From Prorocentrum cordatum (lineage: Eukaryota > Sar > Dinophyceae > Prorocentrales > Prorocentraceae): 64,000 bases of DNA. A program made the position numbers and the translations under genes. Shown here in pieces: positions 33,975-43,910 of the stretch (position 1 is its first letter; each line of letters begins with the position of its first letter). The stretch lies in contig CAUYUJ010015014.1 in NCBI GenBank assembly GCA_963575745.1, positions 267,218-331,217 on the forward strand, read 5' to 3'. The notes under the pieces are model-generated. The model had not been told where the DNA came from and did not search any database. It saw only the letters and a list, made by a program, of their open reading frames with translations.

Positions 33975-34566
33975 TGCTGCTCCTGATCCCCCTCCACCTA
34001 TTCCTTCTCCTCTTCCTCCTCCTCTTCCCGTGCCCTCCCCTCCTCCTCCTCCCACGCTCTCCTCCCTCTCCTTCTCCTTCTCACCTCGCTTCTCCTCCCC
34101 TTGTCCTTCCCCACCTCCTCTTCCTCCTCCTCCCCCTCCCCTCCTCCTCCTCAGCGTCCTCCCCACCACCCTCGTTTCAGGTTCCAGGGGGTCTCATCGC
34201 ACTCCTTCTTAGCTTGTTGCCCTCTCTCTCCTCCCCTCGCGTCTCTCCTTCGCCCTCTCCCTCGAAGTCCTCCTTTCCTGCGCCTCTATCCTCTCCTCGC
34301 TCTCCCCCTCTAGCCTGGGCCTCTATCCTCTCCTCGTTCTCCTCTCATCGTTCTCCCTTCCTCTATCTCCTCTATCTCCTCCTCTCTCTCCTCTGTCCTC
34401 TCCTCGTTCCCCTTTCCTGTGCCTCGATCCTCTCCCCCATGAGTCCTGGGCCCTGGGTCCTTCCGTGGGTCCTGGGTCATTCCTGGGTCCTGTGTCCTTC
34501 CATGGGCGTCTTCCTCCTCATCCATCTCTCTTTCCCCCTCGTCCTAATTCCCCTTCGGACAATTAG
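33975..34566 (+). other. Pyrimidine tract, candidate intron
   Basis: About 590 bp of C/T-rich plus-strand sequence (TCCTCCT, CTCTCCT) ending ACAATTAG before an open frame. Start GTAATG (33971) and end TTAG (34563-34566) look like intron borders, but simple joining gives mismatched phases (2 against 0), so the exact sites are unresolved. Confidence 0.5.
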
Positions 34567-35577
34567 GAGACCGCGGTGGGCGCGCTGGACCGCGCCGAGG
34601 GCCACCACGAGAGGGAGGAGGTCCTCAATCGGCTGTCGCCGCCGAGGGCCGTGCCAGCTCTCAGGAAGGTCTCGGAGGCCCTCTTGACCATGGACATGAC
34701 TACTACCCTGATTTCGGCGTCCATGAGGAAGCTCGCCGACCTCATCATGCCGCGGTGCGCTGACTGCGACGACGAGAAGCGCAAGATCAAGGTGTGCGTG
34801 AAAGTTGCTGACCTCACGAACCTGCTCTGCGACGTGGCGGACTCTGCGGGCGACGGCCAGCCTACCGCTCCAGCACCGATCAGCAAGGCGGATGCGCTTG
34901 CCTGGCACGTTCAGTGCGCTGCCGACCTGGTGAAGGCCTTTCCAGAGAACGCCGAGACAGGCAACTTGAAGCTGGCTGTGGACAAGGCGAAGGATAAGCT
35001 CTCCGAGATGTTGGGGGGCGAGCTGGGCCAGGTCAAAGAGATGCCGGCGAAGGCGGCGGGCTCCGTCCAGCAGCAGCTCAGCGCCAACGAGATGCTGAAG
35101 GTCTGGCCAGAGGGCTTCACGGCATCATCTTGGAAGGAGTTCGCGGGGTTCGCGACGCCGATCTTCGCTGATCTGCAGGGCGACGCCCTCACCAAGAGCC
35201 TGTCGGACATGTGCGTTGCCATGAACAGGGCGAGCGTGCCCCAGTCGCAGTGGCAGGGCTTCATGACGCCAGAGCAGCTGCTAGAGCTCACGGATGCCAA
35301 GGCCATCTTCGGGAAGGGCCACTGCGCGAAGTTGGAGGGCTTCTGTCTGCACCTCCTCGTGGACTCATACGCCAATCCAATAAGCATCAGGAAGCGCTTC
35401 GCCAGCGCCATGCGCGAGTCGCAGGAGGAGCTCGCAGGTGGCATCGAGGGCTTCAAGATGACGAGCAGCCTCCTGCACCCGATGATCCAGAAACAGCTCG
35501 AGCAGAAGTCGGGCTTCAGTGGCGCTGCCAGCGGCGGCGCCAAGGCGAAGGCCAAGGCCGCTGCGACCCCAGCCTGA
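34567..35577 (+). CDS. Unrecognised coding region, segment 3 (C-terminal part)
   Basis: Open for about 336 codons to TGA. Mostly helical text with regular Leu/Ala spacing (KKVSEALLTMD-like, TNLLCDVADSAGDG, NLKLAVDKAKDKLSEMLGGE, FGKGHCAKLEGFCLHLLVDS). The C-terminus is a Gly/Ala/Lys tail with AKAKAKAAATPA, echoing the Lys/Ala linker of the protein at 5-2491. Together with segments 1 and 2 it forms one coding unit of roughly 950 residues. No family recognised. Confidence 0.65.
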   Translation, partial: ETAVGALDRAEGHHEREEVLNRLSPPRAVPALRKVSEALLTMDMTTTLISASMRKLADLIMPRCADCDDEKRKIKVCVKVADLTNLLCDVADSAGDGQPTAPAPISKADALAWHVQCAADLVKAFPENAETGNLKLAVDKAKDKLSEMLGGELGQVKEMPAKAAGSVQQQLSANEMLKVWPEGFTASSWKEFAGFATPIFADLQGDALTKSLSDMCVAMNRASVPQSQWQGFMTPEQLLELTDAKAIFGKGHCAKLEGFCLHLLVDSYANPISIRKRFASAMRESQEELAGGIEGFKMTSSLLHPMIQKQLEQKSGFSGAASGGAKAKAKAAATPA

Positions 35578-36435
35578 GCGCGGCGGCTGCCGCGCCTGGA
35601 CCGCGGGGCCGACCGCGGCAGGCCAGAGGAAAATGATGTCTGTTGCGGATGTGTTTGCTCTATCCTCTTCTTTGTGTTGTTGTCATTGCTTTGTTTATTC
35701 CCGCATGGCTTCCGCCATTTATGATCCCCACCGCCGAAGCTTCATCCCAGACGAGGCCGTCGAGGATCCAACATAGCCCGAGGAGCTTCCACGACGATCC
35801 AGAGGCACTCTGAGAGGGCCCCGAGACGGCCATACCATACCCCATGTATGATTCGAGCAGGCCCCAAAATCATGCAAGGTTTAAGGTTGTCGCAGGTACG
35901 TCATTATATCACAGCATAATATTTCCAGAAGCGTAAGAGAGCACCCAAAGGGCCCATAGTAAGTACGAAAACTTCCTCAATCCCCCTCATCCTTGAATTC
36001 TGACCTGTCCGATCCAGCCGCCCCCTCTATCATCTCCCCCCCGTTTTCCTTCCTGGCCCCGCGCCCTCTTCACGATTATGGCCCTGGGCTTCCTGAGCAT
36101 CGCGACTGGTTCCCGAACTTGAGGTTGAAGCACTGTTTAGCGTGTTGGAGTGTGTATGTCCTGAACATGATATGCGGCGCTGCGCGTTCGCGGCAGCCGA
36201 TTCTCCGAGAGCCCCAGCACAAACTAAAGTTGCGTCAACATCGGGCGCAACCCCTCCACGTGTTTGCTTACCCCCTGTGTCCTATTCACCCGCACTGATT
36301 ACAGTCGTCGCTGGCGATTGTTTTCCTATTTTTCCTATTTCCCAAACCTATGCTGGTCCTATCCTGGTGGATTGGTTTCCTAATTCCTAACGTGTCCTCA
36401 TGTGACGGCAGTGCCCGCCACAATAGTGGTACCAT
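35578..36435. other. Spacer, no gene seen
   Basis: Mixed, less GC-rich sequence with only short frames. Confidence 0.4.
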
Positions 36436-37099
36436 CATCTGCCGAGGAAGGAGTTCTGGTCCAAGAGCATCACGGCGCAGAAGCTGGGCAGATGGATCCC
36501 GTATTTCAGGGCGTGGGTGCTCAATGCGAATGCCAAGGCCATCATCTCATGCCACTTCCACCACGACCTCATCGGTCTCGTCCTCTCCACCCTGCTCGAG
36601 GCGATGATGGAGTTCGAGGGAGGGGCCCACCCAGTAGGTGTGGCCCCACGCGCGCCCGTGGAGAAGAAGCTAGCGGAGGAGGTCGGGATGAGGGGCAAGC
36701 TGTAGGTAGCTCCAGTAGATTCGACACATACATAGACTTAGAAATTGTTGATGAGCCTAGGGAGGAGGAAGGCCCCCTGGGGCCGCCTGCGATCCTCCCT
36801 CCCCCCACTGCGCCTCCTCAGGACACAGCAAGTCAGCAGGCCCCGTCGGGGGCTTTGCGTTCCTGTTTTGTTTCTTCTTCCAGGACCAGGGAGGCCTTTT
36901 CTGGGAGCGAGCGGTTTCGTAAGCTCGTGGCCCGAGGCAGTGTGGAGCCAGCGGTATTTAATCGTCCCGCTCTGAGCACCTATGCCGCAGCGCCTCTCCC
37001 AGGTCCTCTTCCTATCACTCCGATAATATATGCCCCTAGAGCTAAGACTGGCTCCAAAAGCAAGGGGAAGGGTCGGAGGTCGGGGGGCGGGTTTGGGTG
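36436..37099 (+). pseudogene. Coding remnant in two registers
   Basis: 36436-36705 reads as protein (KEFWSKSITAQKLGRWIPYF, HHDLIGLVLSTLLEAMMEFE) to a stop in AAGCTGTAGG. From about 36700 another register is protein-like (DTYIDLEIVDEPREEEG, FSGSERFRKLVARGSVEP) and ends KSKGKGRRSGGGFG at 37099, a basic tail. The change of frame at ~36700 suggests a frameshifted relic. Unrecognised; possibly related to the other Lys-rich-tailed proteins. Confidence 0.35.
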
Positions 37100-38500
37100 A
37101 GGGTCCCCGTGCCTTTGGAGCCTGCCTCCCTGGGGTTGCGTGCCCATTTCGGGGAGTGCAGGACGGCCACTGCCGCCTCGGTGCGGAGCGCGCTGGCTGT
37201 ATTGCGATGTCTGGGGGGTGCAGAAGCAACCCGACTCAGAGTCCATATCTCTGTATGTAAGTCTGTAGCAGCGTGCTGTAGCAGTCTGACAGGGGTGACG
37301 GCAGGACTCCACGAGCTATTCATTCATTCATTATCCTCTTCTCCTCCTCCTCCTCCTTCTCATCCTCATCCTTTCCTCCTCCTCCATCTCCCCCCCCGGG
37401 CTTCGACAATCCGATCCGCAGGTCATGATTGGTCGAACGGGCAGCGCACGCAGTTTCTGAAGGCATGGTCTGGGAGAGACTTTCTCTACCGCCGCATCCA
37501 ACGACGACGAACTTGCTGGCGCCGTCGGCTTCATCACGGCAGGCCGCGGGCGTGAACTTTCTCAAGATTGTCCGCGAGTTTTTTGAGCACCCGCACACAG
37601 GTACGTTCGTCGATCCAGAGGACCCGGACGCCTGCTTCTCAGAAAGCATCCGCGCGTTCCCAGAACCTTGCGGCTGCTCTCTCGAGGTAGGAGATCGCGG
37701 ACGAGCTGCGCCACGTGTATCGTCAGCGCGAGGAGTGGAAAACCGCCTTCGAAACCGCGGTCCTCAATAACAGTATATCATGGGCCTGTTTTCCACCACC
37801 ACCACCACCATATGTTGAAGGGGGAAGGAGGTGGAGAATGCGCAGGAGGAATATGAGGAGGAAGAGGACTCCCTCCCACCCCGTCTTCTGGTGGTGGCGG
37901 TGGGAAAGAAGCCCACCAATCTATCCAGCCGACTGGAGAAACTCACGCGGGGCACGGCAAGCATGCAGCATTGGGGCGGTCGAGGCATCGAAGGGGGATT
38001 TCGCCGCGGGCCCCGCGTCCACTGCACGGCAGTTTCGGGCGCATTGGGCCAGGATGTTCCATGCTCCCTTGCACAGACCTGGGTCAGTCAGGCCTTGCAG
38101 GATCCTGCACAATTCTGCAGGACCCTGCAGGATCCTGTGACCACTAGCCCCTGCAGGATCCTGCAAGATTCGGCGCTCAAACTGACCCCCGTTTGCATTC
38201 ACCCCGTCTCTCCAACCAGCACGTGCCGACGGAGTGGCTCCGCGACGTGCACGCGCGTTCTCGGCCTGTGCAAACGCCAGATGCTGGTGGTCGGGGCCAA
38301 CGCGCCCAACCGTTGGCGGGCTTCCTTTCTTCCTTCGGGCCCCCACGGCAGCCCGCGCTGTGAGCGACCACCCCATATTTACTTCCAGGCAGTAGGCGAT
38401 CGCGAGTACGCAGGAAATATATGGAACAAGCCATTCGGCACAGCGGCCACTCCGCGCCAGGCCAGGGCGGCATCCCATGTAAGGGCTGGCGTGGAACGCC
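37100..38500. other. Spacer with small tandem repeats; possible coding scraps
   Basis: 37350-37400 is a TCC run. 37430-37690 contains a stretch that reads like protein (NFLKIVREFFEHPHTGTFVD), without context. 38095-38165 repeats TGCAGGATCC-type 10-11 bp words. No gene can be defined. Confidence 0.35.
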
Positions 38501-39525
38501 AAGAAGATGCAGAAGAACCTCGTGCTGCGTACCTTGACGAACCTGACGCCAATGCACACCAGCACAATGCGAACATGATCGTGCGACTTGCCAAGAAGAG
38601 CACGAGCTACATTCCGTCCAACACCCGCCCGCTGAACGTCGTCAACACGGTCAATTGCATCGTCACGAGCGTTGCGCGCAATGGTTGAGAGGTCCACCTA
38701 GCGAATTGGATCTTACTTCGGCAGTTGGTTTTCCTACCAGGCCGCAGCATGATCTAGTCTTCTTGGTGTGGACACGGCCAGCATGATCACGCCCCTCACA
38801 AAAGAGACCGGGACTTGTTTGCTGATTGATTTCGTATTGGCATTCCCTTCCATATTTCAGGCGCGTATGATCTCAACTCCTGGCGCTCTGGCTGCAATGC
38901 GCGTCTCAGATCGCGCCATGAACCTCCTCAGGACATTGTATTCATAGTCGTGTTACCAGCACAGCTCTGTCCATGCTGACAGCTTCTCCATTGAATCTGG
39001 AGCGCGGCCGGGTTGTTTGTTGTCTCCGCTGCTGTGCGCCACAGTTGCGGAGGTGCTCTTGGATCGCATCGAGGCGGAATGCCCGTACACATCGGTAAGA
39101 GTTTCTGCGGTTGATGTTGCCCTCGTGTTGTTATACTACTTGTTGGAGGCACCACGCCCATGACCGAAGATGTTGGTTCGATCGTTGGTTGACATCTGAA
39201 CCTGCACAAACGCATCACGTTGCACTGGGCACTGACACCTTGGAGGAATTCAGAGATGCGCGGAGCAACGACTTCCAGGATGGGCGAACATCCCGCTAGC
39301 CGAGTGCGGCACGTATTTGGGTTTCTTCGTCGGCCCTCAGGGCTTGCAGCTTTGGGGATTGGGGGAACTAAGGCATGGGCATGCAGCACCAGTCTGTGGC
39401 TTACAGCACACTTTGTACATTCCACGCCCGTGCACATCGGACAACTGGAAACAGCACCAGCAAGTACTCTGGCTTTGAGGGAGGACGGGCTCAAGGTCGC
39501 CCACATGGTCGGCCTGCGTCGCTCA
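38500..39525 (+). pseudogene. Remnant of a second LINE lineage: reverse transcriptase
   Basis: Pieces of RT appear in order but in changing frames: PSNTRPLNVVNTVNCIV (about 38610-38665, cf. RPLxxxNTDN), LLIDFVLAFPSIF (about 38820-38865, motif A with D...AFPS), SGARPGCLLSPLL (about 39000, motif B), VDVALVLLYYLL (about 39110, motif C with the catalytic Asp pair not intact), CGTYLGFFVGPQG (about 39310-39345, motif D) and a C-terminal stretch with HIGQLETAP (about 39435). The motif wording differs from the RT at 16.9-18.4 kb, so this is another lineage. Stops and frameshifts make it a clear relic. Confidence 0.7.
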
Positions 39526-39612
39526 CCTCACCTCCCTCCTCCTCCTCCTCCTTCCCCTCCTTCCCACCATCCTTGCCTCTGCCCTTCGCATGCCCATTTC
39601 CGCACATCCCTC

Positions 39613-39885
39613 ACACGCTTCGCGGCCCCATAGCTCAATTGAAGGCCTCAGTGGCTGCGCCCGCATGGCCACATCGGCCCATTCTGTTGCACATTCCTCA
39701 CACGTTTCGTGGCCCCACAGGAAGCCCCACCGAAGGCCCCGCTGGTAGCGCCTGCATGGCGTCACGGCCCATTCCGGCACATCCCTCGCGCGCTTCGTGG
39801 CTCCCAATGGGGGCTCCACCGAATGCTCCAGTGGCAACGCTCGCCTGGCGACGCAACCACATTTTCTACGAACATACCCTCGAAA
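39613..39885 (-). repeat. ~90-bp minisatellite (family M), array 2, about 3 units
   Basis: Inverted orientation relative to 12.8-13.6 kb. Boxes CTTCGCGGCCCCATAG, TTTCGTGGCCCCACAGG and CTTCGTGGCTCCCAATGG lie at about 39620, 39708 and 39796. Confidence 0.85.
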
Positions 39886-39906
39886 CGAACCACAATACAC
39901 ATGCCG

Positions 39907-40287
39907 TTAGGCGCGGCTGCGTGCCGAATACATCAACGGCCACGCGCTGGCGCGAGAAGTTGCAGCATCTTTGGCTTCCCTCTGAAGCACCCTCTGAAAA
40001 GACTTGGCAGAGCGGCAATCGATTAGATGCTGCGGAAGATGATTGAAGACACGAACCATGCCGAAAATCGACCGCTGAAGCATTGGGTGGTGGCCCGGTT
40101 CAAAGGGGTCCTCCTGAGCTCTGCTGTGGAAGCGCCAGTCTGCTTTGAAACCGTACCTCTCGAGATGCCCGTTGGCTGGGGGAAACAGGGAAGAGAGAAT
40201 GGGAGGAGCACTGCCACGCGAAATCTGAAAGAGAAGGCCGATGATAGAAATCATAGAAATGTCTGAAAGAGAAGGCCGCTGCCTCAT
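39907..40287 (-). pseudogene. Possible C-terminal LINE fragment (minus strand)
   Basis: A 126-codon minus-strand frame contains RSIFGMVRVFNHLPQHLIDC then FQRVLQREAKDAA. From memory, a closely similar RSxFGLxRVYNxLP ... FQxxLQ stretch ends proteins of the dinoflagellate LINE lineage seen in the preceding relic. It lies between two blocks of the 90-bp minisatellite and in opposite orientation to the RT relic. Confidence 0.55.
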
Positions 40288-40384
40288 CTGTCAAGGACAC
40301 GTGATCGAGGAACTCGCTCTGGATATCGTCGATCATCTTCAGGACAGTGTCTGTGGCATGAAAGATCGCGCTGGTTTCTCCCCG

Positions 40385-40745
40385 CACATCCCTCGCGCGC
40401 TTCGTGGCTCCCAAGGGAGCTCCACCGAATGCTCCAATGGCAACGCTCGCATGGCGACACAGTCCCATCTCACACGCTCCGTGGCTCCGTTCGGAGCTTG
40501 ACCTAAGGCCCCCGTGGCCGCGCCCGCACTGCGGCCCCGCACCCCTGTCGGCACACCCTCACACGCTGCGAGGCCCCACGGTCTATAGGACGGCAGGCCC
40601 TTAGCGCCAGCTCCCCGTCTTGGCACACCTCCCGCACGTCTCGTGGCCCGAGTTCCGCCAAAGGGCACCAGCAGCAGCGCCCGCACGGCGGCACCGCCCC
40701 TTCTGTGACACGCCAGGCAAACGGTGGCCCCACGGGAGCTCCCCC
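40385..40745 (-). repeat. ~90-bp minisatellite (family M), array 3, about 4-5 units
   Basis: Boxes at about 40400, 40480, 40566, 40642 and 40730. The first unit (CTCCACCGAATGCTCCAATG) is nearly the same as the last unit before the interruption (CTCCACCGAATGCTCCAGTG, about 39808). Confidence 0.85.
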
Positions 40746-40879
40746 TGCTCCGTGGCAGACGGCTTGGTCCCTCGTCTGCATGCTGGTCCAGCTTGGTGTT
40801 CTGGTTATCCTGCCCTGGCATCGCTCGGACGTGTGCATTTTTTCTCGGCGAGAACCATCGAGGAGCATCCTTGAACATT

Positions 40880-41450
40880 TGGCGAAAAAACCACGCACGA
40901 AACCGAAAAAAACACAGGGAATGGACGTCCGAGCGATGGCGAGCTGCGGCGGAGAGGCGGGCCCTGGAGGCCGAGAGTCAGCGACCGCGCTGTGCTGCGA
41001 CCTCGTCACGGCGAGAGGAGGTCCGGGGGCGGTGACTCCGACGCCGGCGACGAGCACGGCAGCGAGCCCGGAGGGCATCCAGGAGTCTCTCGCCGGTCTA
41101 CGGGGTACCAGCAGGCTTCCGGAGGCCCACTCGGGCGCCGGCGACGTCGCGCAGATGCTGATCCTCGGTCGATCGATCGGTGAAGACGCCAGGCCGTCGA
41201 CGACGACGCCGGCGACGACGACGATGTCGGCGTCCGTCGTCAAAACGGTCGTCGTCGTCGTCGTCCGCGGCGTTGGTCGCCGACGACGACGGCGGCGTCG
41301 GCGGCGGCGGCGTCGGCGTCGGCGGCGGCGGCGGCGACGACTGCGTCGACGACCACGGCGTCAAAGATCGGCCGGCGGCGACGACGACGGCGACGACGAT
41401 GGCGACGTCGGCGGTGACGAGCACGGCGTCCAGCTGGCCAGGCCTCGCAG
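40880..41450 (+). repeat. (GAC/GTC/GGC)n imperfect trinucleotide block
   Basis: CGACGACG, CGTCGTCG and CGGCGGCGG runs, densest at 41195-41430. All frames are low complexity. Confidence 0.9.
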
Positions 41451-41713
41451 AAGGTGGCCGCCGCGGCTGGGTTCGTGCTCGGGGGCGGCGACTCGGCGGC
41501 GGGGGCCCTGGCCGGCCCCTTCTGCGGCAATGGGTCGAGCAGTGGCGAAGCGTCCTGGCTTGCCTGTAGGCCCACCCACAGAAAATTCAACGAAACTCTC
41601 CTGTGGCATGCGGGAATGTTCTTTAGAACATGCTTGGCTGAGGCAGTCCTGTTTGAATGCATCGGCCTTACGTTCGAAGCACATTGCTGTTGTTATCAGA
41701 ACGTTCTTCAGGA

Positions 41714-41880
41714 GGGGAAAACACAGACGCAATGAATCGTCGATTCCCCGTAACATATGGGAAAATATGGACAGTGGGGGGGAAGACGAAAGTCGAGAAC
41801 ATATGCACACATATAATTAGGGGATCGTTGGTTTTTGTGTATTTATTCGTGTGTCCCTGGGCTCCTTTAGTTCGGTTGTT
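41714..41880 (+). repeat. Dispersed repeat family D, copy 2
   Basis: Counterpart of 14596-14765: ACACAGACGCAATGAATCGT, GAAAATATGGACAGT, GGAAGACGA, GTGTGTCCCTGGGCTCC. Confidence 0.7.
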
Positions 41881-41884
41881 CTAG

Positions 41885-42505
41885 GAGCATGTCGTGGTAG
41901 GCTAATTAATGGGGAGTGCCTGGACGGTCGGTCCCTGCTTGAATTGGGGCGGGCCACGCCGCCGAAGGTCACCAGCAGTCGGAGGAAGGAGGAGCGACCC
42001 CATCGATGGTCCTCAGGCCCGCAGGCCTAGAGGTTGACACCAACACCAATATCGAGGGCGTGCCTCCACCGAGGGAAGAAGGTCCCGATCTTGGCGATGG
42101 TGGTAATAATCTGGCCTCCAAAGGTGACCGAACTAGATCCACCAACACCGAGATCTAGGTCTTTCTGGGTTCCCAGAGGTCGAAAGTAGGTTACACGCGG
42201 GTCGTTGAGAGGACCTTAGCACTCTGGTACGTTTCCTAAGCGGCGTCGCGCGTCGGGGTGGCTGTCGTGGGGTGGATTTTCTGCCCTCCTACTGGTTGGT
42301 GGCGAGTGCGCACCTGGCGCCGCCTCTGCGAGGTTGCGGCAGGTCTTGCAGAGTGCGGGCCTACGCGCACCCAAGACTGGCCAACGGAGGCCTCGACCTC
42401 CCCCGGGCGCTGCCGCCTGTGCGCAGCTGCCGCCTTCTGTCGTGGGCTCCTGGCAGGTCGAGCGGAAGACGGGCCTGCGAAGTCCACACGAGGGTCCGAG
42501 TTCAT
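41885..42505. other. Spacer, no gene seen
   Basis: Unique-looking sequence. Competing short frames on both strands at 42236-42589 have no domain. Confidence 0.4.
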
Positions 42506-42508
42506 TCC

Positions 42509-42700
42509 GCGGCGAGCGAGGGGGGGGGAATGAGAAGAAGGTCTTCTCAGAAGGCGGCTGAACTTCTCAGAAGCTTTTGCGCGTTCTGAGAGGTGTTCTG
42601 TGTCTCTGGGGAAGGCTCAGAAAGCTTCTCAGAAGCCCGCGGGACTTCCGAGCCTCATGAGAAGGCCTTCTTCTTCTCACTTCCCCCCCTCGCTCACCTC
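42509..42700. mobile_element. Foldback element family B, copy 2
   Basis: 192 bp, the same length as copy 1. Left arm GCGGCGAGCGAGGGGGGGGG, then GAGAAGAAGGTCTTCTCAGA; right arm GAGAAGGCCTTCTTCTTCTC, then CTTCCCCCCCTCGCTC. Confidence 0.8.
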
Positions 42701-43133
42701 CGGTCGATGATCATTTCATAACGTCGTCCCCCAGAGGTCTCGACCTATGCCCTAGGACCAGCTTTTCATCCTGAGAGTCGTTGTCTGACGGCCCCGAGGC
42801 CCGACAAGGGCCCAGATCCCGAGGCCCTTCTTTCGCCGATCAACGGTTCAGGCAGCTTCATGGCGGCGGGGGTAGGGTTCGGAATTCGTCGAGCACGTGG
42901 CGGAATCCGAACCCTACCCCGCGTCCTATCGATTCCTGAGAATCGATGCTTTGTATGGGTAGGGTTCAGATGTCGCCACCTACGTTGCCGAGCCCCCGTG
43001 ATCCCGCCTGCCGACGGCGGCTCAGTACGTAATGTCAGCAGCGGCCGAAGTGCACACTCACAGGGCACAGTCCAGGCCTGATCGGGTGTTGCAGTATGTA
43101 GACGTCCCTTTCCCAAGATGCGCCCCGTGATTT
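42701..43133. other. Spacer with short inverted repeat, no gene seen
   Basis: GTAGGGTTCGGAATTCGTCG (about 42869) and the inverse CGGAATCCGAACCCTAC (about 42901) form a short foldback; GGGTAGGGTTCAGATG recurs at about 42957. Nothing else recognised. Confidence 0.45.
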
Positions 43134-43331
43134 TGGACAACAAAGAACGATATGAACATAAAAACTCGGAGGTCCGCGCGGATTTCTCAGATCGGCGTTG
43201 CACCTCCCTTTTTGGCGCGCGGAGCGCGCCAGGGGCGGCGCAGGAGGCGCCGCCAGGAGGCTCCATCGCCGATCCCAGAAATCCGCGCGGACCTCCGAGT
43301 TTGTATGTTCATGCCAGTGTTCGTTCCCCTA
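43134..43331. mobile_element. Foldback element family A, copy 2
   Basis: 198 bp and the best-preserved copy. Left CTCGGAGGTCCGCGCGGATT, right AATCCGCGCGGACCTCCGAG: a perfect 20-bp pair within ~60-bp arms. Nested central palindromes GCGCGCGGAGCGCGCC and GGCGGCGCAGGAGGCGCCGCC-like. Confidence 0.9.
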
Positions 43332-43910
43332 GATTTCCAGGGAGGCCCCCGCGGCCTCCAGAGCACCCCTCTGTCGCCACCCAGCGAGGGGATCTAGGAC
43401 TGCAGCGGCCAGATGTTGGGGCCTGCCCGAGCGCCGCGGGGAGAGCGCCGGCCTTTGCGCGGCGGGACTGGAGCCTGCTTGTTTTATATCCAGGTTAGTT
43501 TACGTTTTTTACTTGTAGATTCAGGCTAGTTCACTAGCATGGCATTCGCCCCCGCCCCTCTTTCCCTAGCGTGGAAGTGCCTCTCGACTTGCGTGATCCC
43601 CCGCACGTGCGAGTCGTTTGCGGCTTGCTTCAGGTTGAGCCCCCCCCGCCCCGTCCGTGCAAGTAAACCTGCTGCCGAGGCGCGCCGCGCCGGATCCGGG
43701 GGCGTCGCCGCGCCGTGGCGCCGTGCCAGAGCCTCACTGGTTGGGTGGCGATGTTATTGCCACGGCCCCTGCCTCTCGAGGGAATGTAAGAGTCGAGTAC
43801 TCGGGAACTCGGGTTTGCCGACGCTTCTTGACGAGCCCGTGCTGGATTTTGACCGTCCAGTTCGCGTCAAATTTCATTCTGGAGGAAGACGAGGACGAGG
43901 AGGAGCAGGA
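43332..43910. other. Spacer before composite repeat C
   Basis: No gene seen. It ends in a short GAGGAC/GGAGCAGGA purine stretch (43881-43915), analogous to the GGA tract before copy 1 of repeat C. Confidence 0.4.
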
